Assembly: GCA_020809705.1 (NCBI GenBank)
Contig: CP085829.1
Span: 248,001-312,000 of the forward strand
DNA from: Calonectria ilicicola
Lineage: Eukaryota > Ascomycota > Sordariomycetes > Hypocreales > Nectriaceae
Direction: 5' to 3'
Length of the DNA: 64,000 bases
Position 1 is the first letter of the stretch. Every line of letters begins with the position of its first letter. The translations under genes and the position numbers were made by a program. Below the pieces are notes generated by a model. That model did not search any database, had not been told where the DNA came from, and was given only the letters and a program-made list of their open reading frames with translations. Positions 55,901-62,568 of the stretch are shown piece after piece.

Positions 55901-58900
55901 CACCGCTGGCAGGATATGAAATTCGCCCTTCTGAACAGGGATTAATCTTTGATGTTTGGAGACATCATTCCATATTTGATGGCTTTTCCTCGGCAGCGCT
56001 TTGGCAAGATCTCAAGTATGCTTTCGAGAACGATACTCCTCCAAGCCCACGTCCATCTTACCGGGTCTTTGTCGACTACATGCTTCGAACTGATCAAGAC
56101 GAGTCCATCGCTTTCTGGAAATCTCAACTGGAAGGCCACCAACCTGAAGCATTCCCCGCGCTTCAATCTCCTGATTATGTCCCCGAAGCCAATTCCAACA
56201 CGAGCCAGACCATGGAGAGTAAGCTTACATGGAGTTCCACAACGCCATTTTCCTTTGGAACCATTGCTCGTGCAGCTTGGGCCATTATCCTTGCGATGCG
56301 GGGACGCGCACCTGGGATGGAAAAGGACGTGTGCTTTGCCGCGACAATGTCTGGTCGAACTGCTCCACTCGCAAGTATCGAGGACATTGTCGGCCCAACC
56401 ATTACAACTATCCCTGTGCGCATGAAATTTAGCCTAGAAGACACTGTATCTCAGCTATTGGAGCGTGTTCATGAACAGGCCTTAGATATGATCCCGTTTG
56501 AACACATGGGACTAGGAAAAATCCGAGACATCAGTCCGTCCACTCGAGACGCCTGCGGATGCGTCAATCTACTCGTGGTTCAACCTGCTCAGTTAGGAGA
56601 CAACGCTCTGCCTCTTGGACTCCAACGCATCTCAGAGGACGAAGAGGGTCTTAGTGAGCCGTTTGGCCTTGTTATGGAATGTAGCCAAAACGGTGCCAAA
56701 GACTCCATTTCCGTTTCGGCGGCATATGACACTTCGATATTGACCGAACCCGAGGTGACGCACATTCTAGAACAGTTCCAGCAATTGATTGGCATTTTGC
56801 ACAATCACTCATCTGACAACGCAACCATCCGATCATTGCTCTGGGAGCTGGCGATGGGGACTGATCTTCAGCGCAATATAGCGTGGAATTCCTCAGGGGA
56901 TCTGTCGCCGCCTTCGCAACTTCATGAACTAGTTGAGAAAACAGCAAAACTGTACCCAGATCATCTTGCAATAGACTGTCATGATGGTAGCATGACATAC
57001 GCTGAGCTTGTCACAGCTATGAATGCTTTAGCCCACTACTTGCAATATGAGTATGACGTGAGACCTGGTCATCTGGTGCCTCTCTGCACCGAAAAGTCAC
57101 GACTCATGATTGTTGGCATTTTAGGAATCATGAAAGCAGGTGCAGGCTATGTGCCACTTGATACGGATCACCCTGAGGCTCGCATGCAGCTCATCCTCAA
57201 CGAAATCAATGCCCAGTTTGTTGTTGTCTCACCATTACAAGCAACGCGCAGACAATTCCCAATAAAGACGCTCACACTCAATTCGAATCAACTATCAGCC
57301 CTGGTCTCCTCAGAAGAGTTACATCTATCGTGTCCAGATGATATGGCCTATGTAATCTTCACTTCGGGTAGCTCAGGAGCACCCAAAGGTGTGGTGATGC
57401 AACACAAAGCCGCAAGTCGAAGCATTCTAGAGCATGCAAAGCGTTACCGACACGACATCGAAGGCACACGACGTCGCTCACTTCAATTTAGTTCCTACAC
57501 GTTTGACGCAAGTGTTGTCGATATTTTCTCCGTGCTGGCATCCGGCGGTTGTGTTTGCATCCCATCCGAAACCCAGGGAGTGAATGAGCTCGAGAGCTAC
57601 ATTCAAACCAAGCAGATCAACTTTGCTGATTTGACGCCTACAGTCGTCAACCTTTTGGATCCCACTCAGACACCGACTTTGAAGACACTTGCTATTGGAG
57701 GAGAGATGGCTAATCGCGCACTACTGCAAAAGTGGGCGGGCCCCGATTCTCCAGTCGAGCATTTCTTCAACGCCTATGGCCCAACTGAAGCTGGTATCGC
57801 ATGTGCCGTGGGTAGTCTTAGTGCCACTTCACACATCGGCTCAGTTGGAAAGGCGCTGGGTGCTGGACTTTGGATTGTTGACGATCAAGACCACAACCAT
57901 CTGCAACCAATCGGGTGCATTGGAGAACTCGTAGCAACCGGTACCACACTCGCCCGCGGTTACCTCAATGACGCAGAAAAGACTCGCCGGGCCTTCTTGG
58001 AAAATGTTCCCTGGTTGGCTGCCGTTGGCGAAACGCGATTGTATAAAACAGGCGACCTTGCCCGCTTCGACATCAACGGCAATGTGGAGCTTGTCGGGCG
58101 ACGAGAAGACACGCAGATCAAGTTCCGTGGGCTACGAATTGAGCTAGGAGAGATTGAGACTGCTATTGGCACCTCATCGTGGTCCTCTCGGATCCAACGT
58201 GTTGCCGTGACCAAGATTGACCGCGATGAAATCCCGCTACTGGCTGCCTTTGTCCAGTTTGCATCTGACGATGAGTGCACTTCTGCAACGGAGCTGGAAT
58301 CCATATTTTATCAGCCTTCGGAACCGTTCAGGACATTTGTTAGCAACGCGCAAGAGATTTTGCGAAAACAACTGCCTGAATATATGGTTCCCCAGCTCTG
58401 GCTCCCTGTCTCTGAGTGGCCTCTCTTGGCATCTAGCAAGACAGATCGTAAGAAGCTGACGGCTTCCGCCGAATCTCTCAGCTCAAAACACGTATCGGAA
58501 TATCAGCGATCTGCCCAAGTCAAAGATACCAATAAGCCCTTCACAAAACTCGACGACATTGAAGCAACCATTAGAGAAGCCTGGATCCAAGTACTGCGAA
58601 AGGACGCAGATTTTGACGTGCAGCCTCACGACGATTTCTTCCAACATGGCGGCGACTCATTGACCACTATTATGCTCGTGACGGCCTTGCGACAGAGAAA
58701 AATCACAATCACTGCTCTTGACGTGTTTGCCGAGAAGACCCTACGCGGCATAGCTAGCCGGTGCAAACAAGCAAAAACTACCGAGCATCGTCAAGAAAAC
58801 GCGCCTGATGAGGTTTTGAGCTCATCATCCGCGTCAAGTGAGATCCAACTCGCCGAATCAACCACCAAGGACACTGATCTCCTCGCCCAAATACGCGCCT

Positions 58901-60534
58901 CTACATCACATGTTGAACAAGTATATCCAGCATCATACACCCAACTCGCGTTCCTCATCGAGGCACAGAAATGGCCACGTTCATATTATTCATGGGCCTT
59001 CTTTGAGCTCGACAACCGTATCACCGCTGGTCAGGTGCAAAATGCCTGCCGCACACTCGTGCAGCGTCATCCTATTCTCAGAACTAGCTTCCACCTGCTG
59101 CACGGGAAATGCTTGCAAGCCGTCCGCGTTTGCGCGATTGACTTCAAAGTCATGATGACGAGTAATCAGCCAGATCGCATGTGTTCAGCTCTCGATAAGG
59201 ACATAGACAGTCCTGTAGAATTTGGAAAGGTCTTGACTCGTTTCAGGCTAATGATCGATCCCGAAACCGGGATGCGCACTTTGGCTCTCGGTCTATCCCA
59301 TGCGCAATACGACGGGTTTTCGTTGGCCACAATCTGGAACGACCTTCGCTCTGCTTATCTAGGAATTCTTGACGCGTCCACTGAGTCATCGGCAGACTAC
59401 AGCCGCTTCATCCAGCATACTCTCGAATTATCCAACGACAAAACGGACGGTTTTTGGCGACAGAAGCTACAGGGCTCGTCGCTGACTATTATCTCGGACA
59501 CGCAGTCAGCCGAAGCGTCAATCATGAGCCACAGCATCATGCGAACCGTTCCGTTCCATTTTAAAAATTCGGGTGTGACGAATTACGGGACCCTTTTGAA
59601 AACAGCATGGGCCCTTGCCTTGTCCGCAGTCTCGAAGTCTTCTGACGTGACATTTTGGAACCTTGTTTCGGGTCGATTCGCTCCCTTTGAGGGCGCCCAA
59701 GGCGTGGTTGGGCCATGCATCAACTTTGTGCCGGTGCGAGTGCGTTTTGATGACAATCAATCTGTGCTAGACCTGTTGCAGAAAGTTCACGATGAGCAAA
59801 TCCAAAGTGTGCCATTTGAGGCCACTCCAACGAATCGCATTCTGCAGCAAACCGAGTGGCCTGCTTCATCCACCAATATCGGAACAATATTCCAGTACCA
59901 AAATATCCCGGATCCAAAGGAGCATTCTGGCGAGACGGATGCAAGCTGGACGGTAAAGGGCAGTGCTGTCTATGGTGGAGGTCTCTTACAATCTGAGGCC
60001 TGCTGGCTGCTGGCATGGCCAACCAGTGAGGGCCAGTCATCCTTCCGCTTCACATACAGCCCCCAAACACTCTCCACTTCTACTGCAGAGTCAATTGTGA
60101 ACCTCTATCTGAGCATTCTGCAAGCCATTAATGATGCGCCCCAAAACGCAATTGCCTCCATGATTCCAAAAGAAACAAAAACAATGACTCCCCATCAAAC
60201 AAAGGGACCAGTTCAAGACCAGATCTCTCCTTTGGCAGATATTCCTCCCTCGATGCAGTCAATCCTTGAACAATTGACAACAATTTGGAAGAGCTTTCTT
60301 GACTTGACAGGCCCTGTCGATCAGGATGCCTCCTTTTTCGAGCTTGGTGGAGACTCGCTTAGCGCCGCTGAATTAGCAGGCACGTGCGTCAACGCAGGAT
60401 TCGACATGACACTTCAAGATGTCATTGATTTCCCTTCACTCCGGCTTCAAACTTTGTGGATTTGTGGCCAAATGAATCGGCCAGTAAGAAAAGTGCCAGA
60501 ATTAGAATTTCGGTTGGCAAGTGAGCTTAGTTGA
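43942..60534 (+). CDS. Five-module non-ribosomal peptide synthetase, (A-T-C)5-T (5530 aa)
   Basis: One uninterrupted frame, starting at ATG 43942. Domain order with landmark residues: A1 (LFTSGSTGVPKG about 157; no preceding C domain), T1 (LEADSLD about 578), C1 (HHSIVDG about 778), A2 (MYTSGSTGRPKG about 1246), T2 (LGGDSF about 1668), C2 (HHALYDA about 1861), A3 (FYTSGSSGTPKG about 2326), T3 (LGGDSI about 2735), C3 (HHAVFDG about 2940), A4 (LFTSGSTGTPKG about 3398), T4 (AGGDSL about 3813), C4 (HHSIFDG about 4008), A5 (IFTSGSSGAPKG about 4471), T5 (HGGDSL about 4903), C5 (SHAQYDG about 5117), T6 (LGGDSL about 5469). All five A domains keep the A10 lysine (SGKVNR, SDKTDY, SGKVDR, SGKTDR, SSKTDR). 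There is no epimerase, N-methyltransferase, thioesterase or reductase. It would assemble a five-residue peptide in the cytosol, with release unclear. T1 lacks the usual GG before the phosphopantetheine serine but keeps the serine. Confidence 0.95.
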   Translation: MEGARLLHQVFEDQALKNPTKSALEFHNDETLSYQELNERANSLARLLCENQLPGRDVVALCPDKSPHLIIAILAVLKAGMVWIPLPADATDDRVQYILQSSNVGLILGLDPSKLSVKTDLRFISLQEMFEGGRRPPYSSANLEIASKKENDLCHILFTSGSTGVPKGVMIEHRAVRHNSVELAKMFNLGPETRTLQFAAPTFDVFGLDLFMTFACGGCLVMAARETMMEDMTAFIQRTSVTYAQMTPTVIQTVDPEKVPHLRTLASSGEALPQALAVKWRHKVRLFNAYGPTETIVCTVEDLSEHAEIEAACIGRPVPGLEVRLLADGEAREVPSGEVGEICVAGPQLLRSYLSKEGPVQPPEAYVDNVRHYRTGDLGYWEVSATGVRTIRLMGRRDAEVKLRGVRLDLADVERSILTCPYTIKCLVVMPRRGCSSGRLGCFLVLHALPQTPPDNDKPGPRTTLPLVEPSPIIRAMIQEAKAAASSQLPALAVPKTWWPIREMPLTTSGKVNRFQLQSWLEDLDEGTFRELIEGYGVEAAGWAAAAEPEEQLLQSLWAEVLLRPASSISVTASIAELEADSLDVIRMATKARHAGLDINAGDIFAAKTIQELIRRCPSLKKQTSLEITRPAYRPFASLDPARPLGPLIEEVAEICGVPVALVEDIYPCTPYQAALMTLDIKCPGSYICAFSWTLLHDIDLDRLRGAWDSLMESQATLRNRLVWDAHTQQFLQAQIRHGPATWSKPVYESSMSLGSDLCRGLAVWEEESQRWIFHLKIHHSIVDGWSLGLMLNQLKKIYFGETVNTLEAAVYSNFVHYHLEEQKRMENSSQKFWADYLKGCVESEFPPAAQDAHHEIHATTHQSVAVKLNIQQLASRFGVTPGIILYGITMLVLATHSDTNDVVMGLILAGRDVDVDGVFQMIGPAFACVPLRAQVSRDASLLEYFHTVQQHILAITPHQQYGMDRIKKCGPGAAVACQLQTLLVVQPEDEALAGTGLWEKVHGQTSGIADSVPFSVEMILTDHGVVINCNSDPAVLSPEHAQIVTNHLGQALQSLTKLSDRQNVRDIQLTTEEQNSRFLQWTESYGPALEVCLHTLLRQSANKFPEHMALYDSATGKKFTYRQLDLLSSQLAFFLSESCHVPQGTVVPIAMEKCPLAIVAIFAILKIGCAYLPLEPSWPIERVRGIVEDANASAIVCSDTIAGQYASLQTQLIPIDDSHLGSEDAISNDLHGWELKGVPSDLAVLMYTSGSTGRPKGVMLEHRALSTSVTHLARVFDLQPGYHHLQFSSFIYDVSISDIFIPLLSGACICVPTEDDRLNRLSETIRRMEINSAILTPSMTSLIALEDSSTIKTIMTGGEMTSRALMKTWAPRIRFLNAYGPTEASITTTVTEPLHVDSDPGVIGLNVTAWHMILRRDEHDQLYEAPFGCTGEIAIAGHSVARGYLNNSALTEKSFVTFSQLENSQLPTRIYLTGDIGRYELDGSVRILGRRDRMMKINGVRVDPGEAEGQLRKLGPPYSSAVVQSMVDENRISRLAAFVPVDTHNTVNDSNSSLILVDACTSSFREKCIDARRQLLALLPGPYVPSLFVPISRVPSTGSDKTDYKRLRDEVQNFPTSSFIVTMDEAEDDSEEDAGHTTPMEQLMEAVFRQVFCKQEPLGVKADFFRLGGDSFTAIKLVSVAKEKNLEITVQQLYRHPRLKDLASVAQYRREETIRANVDDKPSQPPMELVSKDIWQEVAKESSLSAEEIEDIYPATPFQEGLMATSMNSGMGDESDDRGTYEAKMVFELALNTDSARLSHALEQVVSRHPILRTQFISSASGLMQLARKAHDQLDNSGALFRYQIDASSSQGPSKMSLWMHHALYDAPTMHILLQDINSCYHGPDIVKPFAVPYKEFVQNLIYTSSESTNQYWTEYLRDAPVTPFPPTSEDGSRTIASQHLDLSTTVSLELSKKAGITPATLVTGALALLLSSYSFADQVCFGMTLSGRDNPKFERVVGPTLSTMPMRAHVFSKESVVSFLQQLQNSLLDMRQHQHFGLKNISRLPEQGPRNASRFRTLLVVQQQAEDSTSRDEVPQLVTKLLSDESSMHVEYPLVIVANIDPATGQVDLRIEFDPACISSLQARRFMQQMEQVVIELSRVPKKVSDLNLISSADMAEIVSWNPRPPIAPPHRIYQMIQDMAHKQPNHSAVERATETGLHQITYKELDGISTALAEHIQKRAPKSKKVALCHENSSHVLVAMLAVWKSGKVFATMDPSVPCDRRHLILADLGDETIVLTDASRAPSFSSFQSFSLDEMMQNAESRQEEQHKLDYQYNPSHTAYVFYTSGSSGTPKGVVVSHSAIALSMSDISATMGLDSKTRMLQFATCAFDTSLLEIFATLIAGGCVCLPARAQRTDGTLADAINQLQASHLVLTPTVAGLLSQVDLPTVRCLMLVGEPPSKQLLNDWSSSSSSVRVMNGYGPTEASVHSSTNLSLTPKDAQNIGKATACRLIIVSPADPTKLTPIGAVGELVICGDTVADGYLNRWEQTNSVFGTNPPWDIWRNDGPSTRYYRTGDLARYAPDGSLVYLGRKDSQIKIHGQRIELLEIEWNIRQSAQFTDCIVEVVSPATLVAFVLINESKAVSYAGLLPPGMIDEAAVSRTQSRLRSTLPEYMVPSVYVPCESWPTTISGKVDRRRLRESVESCLQDYRIQTKGPKRPAQTLDQKALFESIAEVMSIDEDEIGLDDSIVSLGGDSITMIRIMSVIRQKNVNIDISKVHQSTSLEQMVAKSDKPIEKWAKNDTTALLPFSLVTSMDQDRLCSKAAEHCQVPTESIVDVYPCTAMQEALMLSSAKTPGAFLNQEVFRMQAGLSIDKLIRAIQSLCMRHDILRTRIILEEGQSLQVVVQEDIPVPQAPSANIEQFLLQDSHVEFGYGTPLSRFTIVTSQPTIYLVLSQHHAVFDGWSMNLLRNEIQSLYSEANLELESTQGYALFSGYCSDICSSKEAHQYWKAHLTDIQTGSLPQVQPGGTFATNKKYELAVQVQNSTLYTLATLSEASWGILLGCYLDCEDISFGVVRSGRTAPIPGVDKLMGPTLASIPRRLNTDRSQKVDSYLQQVQNSISQSMPWEQYGIANIRKISEDASEACKFNSLLVIQPPINQAHQNEGAVIIPDQKIGKGFINSDCLIVDCQAIGEGQVKVSIIYDDRLMTSDDAHWIAYHFSQILRGLTTREHGILKDLDIAGSQRLVQEQKWNSEPIDCCHQRVDQIFSKRAAQWPDLRAIEAPDASLSYEELDKLSSSGASKLQSEHGVCRGDLVPVLMSKGAGMIVAMLSILKAGAAYVPLQTDAPAERLRFLVGETGSPFILSTPDQMHVAQSLPSEAIIWDVVELFKYPQPGSITNDEDQLGTHSDLAYVLFTSGSTGTPKGVMIQHSALATTALTNGLRMEYQAKTRTLSFASYTFDVNVIEIYLTLLHGGCLYIPPDSRRLSDLCAYMNENEIELAFLTPTTIQNLLQSPKRVSSIKTLRSGGEPLSKSIMQEWCQSVRLINSYGPTETCVDACRNPNITIDSDPKNIGFPIGTHLWVVEQGNYSALAPVGCPGELLVSGPTLAKGYFKNEERTQAAFIDGSQFPWILPGEERLYVTGDVVQRNSDGSITFVGRRDLQVKVNGFRVELGEVEHNVEKCPHVASAAVEKITPQDNDSEMLVAFFTLESEKIQDSEILLPPSSNIRSIIQGVQARIDGLLPPYMVPRVYLPLSHIPLTSSGKTDRKALQKLMRDLTPDQILPYQAAPSAIRQPSTMIERILQGLWAQVLKIDPKHIGLDTQFTRAGGDSLAAISLSSLCREIGFKLSVADILRMPQLEQMADYVSQNQRKSKQDDRDSGIQTPTTSEPWYDPELYSQASEACNISIEDIEDIYPCSPIQEALIAATVRQPKTYIDHSTFLIPPSINIDRFRAAWQTILKANAILRTRIYPLTTERGVQMMQIVTRCNDVDSIVDIGLGTPLAGYEIRPSEQGLIFDVWRHHSIFDGFSSAALWQDLKYAFENDTPPSPRPSYRVFVDYMLRTDQDESIAFWKSQLEGHQPEAFPALQSPDYVPEANSNTSQTMESKLTWSSTTPFSFGTIARAAWAIILAMRGRAPGMEKDVCFAATMSGRTAPLASIEDIVGPTITTIPVRMKFSLEDTVSQLLERVHEQALDMIPFEHMGLGKIRDISPSTRDACGCVNLLVVQPAQLGDNALPLGLQRISEDEEGLSEPFGLVMECSQNGAKDSISVSAAYDTSILTEPEVTHILEQFQQLIGILHNHSSDNATIRSLLWELAMGTDLQRNIAWNSSGDLSPPSQLHELVEKTAKLYPDHLAIDCHDGSMTYAELVTAMNALAHYLQYEYDVRPGHLVPLCTEKSRLMIVGILGIMKAGAGYVPLDTDHPEARMQLILNEINAQFVVVSPLQATRRQFPIKTLTLNSNQLSALVSSEELHLSCPDDMAYVIFTSGSSGAPKGVVMQHKAASRSILEHAKRYRHDIEGTRRRSLQFSSYTFDASVVDIFSVLASGGCVCIPSETQGVNELESYIQTKQINFADLTPTVVNLLDPTQTPTLKTLAIGGEMANRALLQKWAGPDSPVEHFFNAYGPTEAGIACAVGSLSATSHIGSVGKALGAGLWIVDDQDHNHLQPIGCIGELVATGTTLARGYLNDAEKTRRAFLENVPWLAAVGETRLYKTGDLARFDINGNVELVGRREDTQIKFRGLRIELGEIETAIGTSSWSSRIQRVAVTKIDRDEIPLLAAFVQFASDDECTSATELESIFYQPSEPFRTFVSNAQEILRKQLPEYMVPQLWLPVSEWPLLASSKTDRKKLTASAESLSSKHVSEYQRSAQVKDTNKPFTKLDDIEATIREAWIQVLRKDADFDVQPHDDFFQHGGDSLTTIMLVTALRQRKITITALDVFAEKTLRGIASRCKQAKTTEHRQENAPDEVLSSSSASSEIQLAESTTKDTDLLAQIRASTSHVEQVYPASYTQLAFLIEAQKWPRSYYSWAFFELDNRITAGQVQNACRTLVQRHPILRTSFHLLHGKCLQAVRVCAIDFKVMMTSNQPDRMCSALDKDIDSPVEFGKVLTRFRLMIDPETGMRTLALGLSHAQYDGFSLATIWNDLRSAYLGILDASTESSADYSRFIQHTLELSNDKTDGFWRQKLQGSSLTIISDTQSAEASIMSHSIMRTVPFHFKNSGVTNYGTLLKTAWALALSAVSKSSDVTFWNLVSGRFAPFEGAQGVVGPCINFVPVRVRFDDNQSVLDLLQKVHDEQIQSVPFEATPTNRILQQTEWPASSTNIGTIFQYQNIPDPKEHSGETDASWTVKGSAVYGGGLLQSEACWLLAWPTSEGQSSFRFTYSPQTLSTSTAESIVNLYLSILQAINDAPQNAIASMIPKETKTMTPHQTKGPVQDQISPLADIPPSMQSILEQLTTIWKSFLDLTGPVDQDASFFELGGDSLSAAELAGTCVNAGFDMTLQDVIDFPSLRLQTLWICGQMNRPVRKVPELEFRLASELS

Positions 60535-61705
60535 TTGAAAGAGGATAAGGCTTAACTGGTGGGATATGAACATTTTGTGGGTGAGGGATTCTTCCAAAAC
60601 AATTCATTTTGGGACAAAAGTGGTTGCCATGAAATGCAATGTATTTTAAATGCTATTTGTAAAAGTTTATTCACTCAATTACTACATGAATTCATATACG
60701 AAATACCAAATCACCAATTTCGTGATTGTCGTGAAATGTACAAGTATTGCGCCCAAGATATAGGGTAACTCTAGCGCAGCACCTGAAAACTCAGGGGCTA
60801 TGTACAGAAACTATGTGGGGCATTGTCTCAGTTGAGAGATTAAGCGAAATGTGAAAGACGGACGGGTACGAGAATGGTTGGGTGATGGAAAGCGGGCGGC
60901 CAAAAAGGGCCGGCTCTTGTGCGACAGTGTTTGTGACGATAAAGAAGGTTTGATATACTTGGCTTGAGATATAGAAAAATTAATAGATAGTGGTGAATCG
61001 AGCTGCAGAAGTCCACCCGGTAAGTATGTGAAAGTGTCGTCTTCACAGACAGCGGCTCGGCCGCCTCGGCCGCCTCGGCGCGGAGTTTCAGGTACCCACG
61101 GAGGAATGACGGATGGTCAGCAGTGGCCAAGAAACTATGGCTGAATGAAGATGGTGACGGCAATTTTTTTTATTGGCCAAGTCATTCATGACTTTCTGCC
61201 GCACTCACTCCCGGAGCATCTATCATCGTGGATAGGCTTGAGCTCACTCACTAGGGAATTGAAATTGCAGGATTGGATCTTGACTCCATTACACGCTCCA
61301 AGAAGCTTGTTCTTTATGTTTGCGTTGGATCTATTGCAACGATGGATGGCGGGATCTCTTTTTCGCGGTGCTGCCTGTACCACTCCGCTGGGTTGTGAAT
61401 TCCGACCTACATCGAGCTGAGACGCATCACAGACACGCGCAACTGAAGTGGAAACGTGATACATCACCACTAGCGTTGCGGGTTAAGATGCCAGCCTTGG
61501 GGTCTCGGTTGTTGTTATCTCTAACCCATTGCATGTGATGAAGCGGCAAGGCAATGGTATATAACAACGCCAACAATCTACTTTTAGTCACTTCTTCTAT
61601 ACCAAGCCAATTCAATTCAGCTTTGGACATCTCAAGATTCACTCACCCCTCTCGACTGACTCGAAATCCAAGCAAAAAAAAAAGACACCTCTCATAATTA
61701 GAAAA
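60535..61705. other. Intergenic region downstream of the NRPS
   Basis: No gene is supported. It contains a short GC-rich repeat of CTCGGCCGC words at about 61056-61080. A TATATAA at 61558-61564 lies about 140 bp before the next gene and is probably its TATA box. Confidence 0.5.
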
Positions 61706-62347
61706 ATGGCTGCCCCTGCGTCCAAGACCATCACCGACCTCTCTGGAAAATGGCTTACAGTGCGTAGCACGACCTACTCTGATAAATCTTTTTTTGACGC
61801 AGAAACTAATAAAAAGACACAGAACAGCTCTCTTTCCGATAGCTCCGAGCCTATTATGGCAATCCAGGGCGTCAGCTTTCTCGTCCGCAAAATTGTCGCC
61901 GTGGCTAGCATCAACACCACCATCAAGCACTATGACGACAAGCCCCTTCCCCCCAATACATCCACCGACTCCTTCTCTCATCTCCACATCGTCCAGTCCG
62001 TTGCTGGTACCAGCATGGACGAGACACGCTGCCTGGACGACATTTACCGCGAGCAAAGCGATTCCACCCTTGGTAAGCACCTGGCCAAGACGAGCTGGGT
62101 CACCATCGATGAGGTCAATCAGCTTGACGAGCCTTTCCTGAAGGAGGGCTGGTTGATCGAGGATGGCGGAAAGTTTATCAAGTCCCAGACCAAGAGTGAG
62201 TCCAAGGGCTGGGCGGTTACTGAGATTTTGGGATTCCAAACCATCAACGGCGAGAGACGTCACTGTATCAACCTTGTCGCAACCAAGGGCGATCAGGTCG
62301 CCAAGGCTCGCATCGTGTACGACTTTGTGTCAGGCTCGAAGGTATGA
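61706..62347 (+). CDS. Small fungal beta-barrel-like protein of unknown role (213 aa)
   Basis: Single-exon gene with an ATG in a good context (AAAAATGG). The sequence opens ITDLSGKWLTVRSTTYSD, continues with IMAIQGVSFLVRKIVAVASINTTIKHYDD and SHLHIVQSVAGTSMDETRCLDD, and ends GWAVTEILGFQTINGERRHCINLVATKGDQVAKARIVYDF. This alternating-strand pattern with an N-terminal GxW is reminiscent of lipocalin or fatty-acid-binding-like barrels, and similar fungal proteins of about 200 residues sometimes sit beside metabolite clusters. A ligand-carrier or cyclase-like role is conceivable but not shown. It has no signal peptide or transmembrane span, so it is probably cytosolic. Confidence 0.6.
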   Translation: MAAPASKTITDLSGKWLTVRSTTYSDKSFFDAETNKKTQNSSLSDSSEPIMAIQGVSFLVRKIVAVASINTTIKHYDDKPLPPNTSTDSFSHLHIVQSVAGTSMDETRCLDDIYREQSDSTLGKHLAKTSWVTIDEVNQLDEPFLKEGWLIEDGGKFIKSQTKSESKGWAVTEILGFQTINGERRHCINLVATKGDQVAKARIVYDFVSGSKV

Positions 62348-62568
62348 AGAAGAGAGCCTGTTTCCTTTCCGAGTTCTCTAACTCATTGATAGCTTTGATT
62401 TTCATGCTTTGCTATCCGGATAGACTTAGATAGAAAATGATGAGATTGATATGGTGATTGTTGAATCCCCGAAGTTATTTCCTCCTGTGCCTGCTGGAAT
62501 TATGATCCTCGTAAATAAGTGGCGATGCACAGCGCCTATAGAAATAAATATAGACTAGAGTATTGAAG

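Noticed and set aside
43942..60534. Hidden epimerase domains between T and C domains of the NRPS
   Set aside because: Each T-to-A interval has room for only one C-type domain and one HHxxxD motif, so there is no space for a separate E domain.
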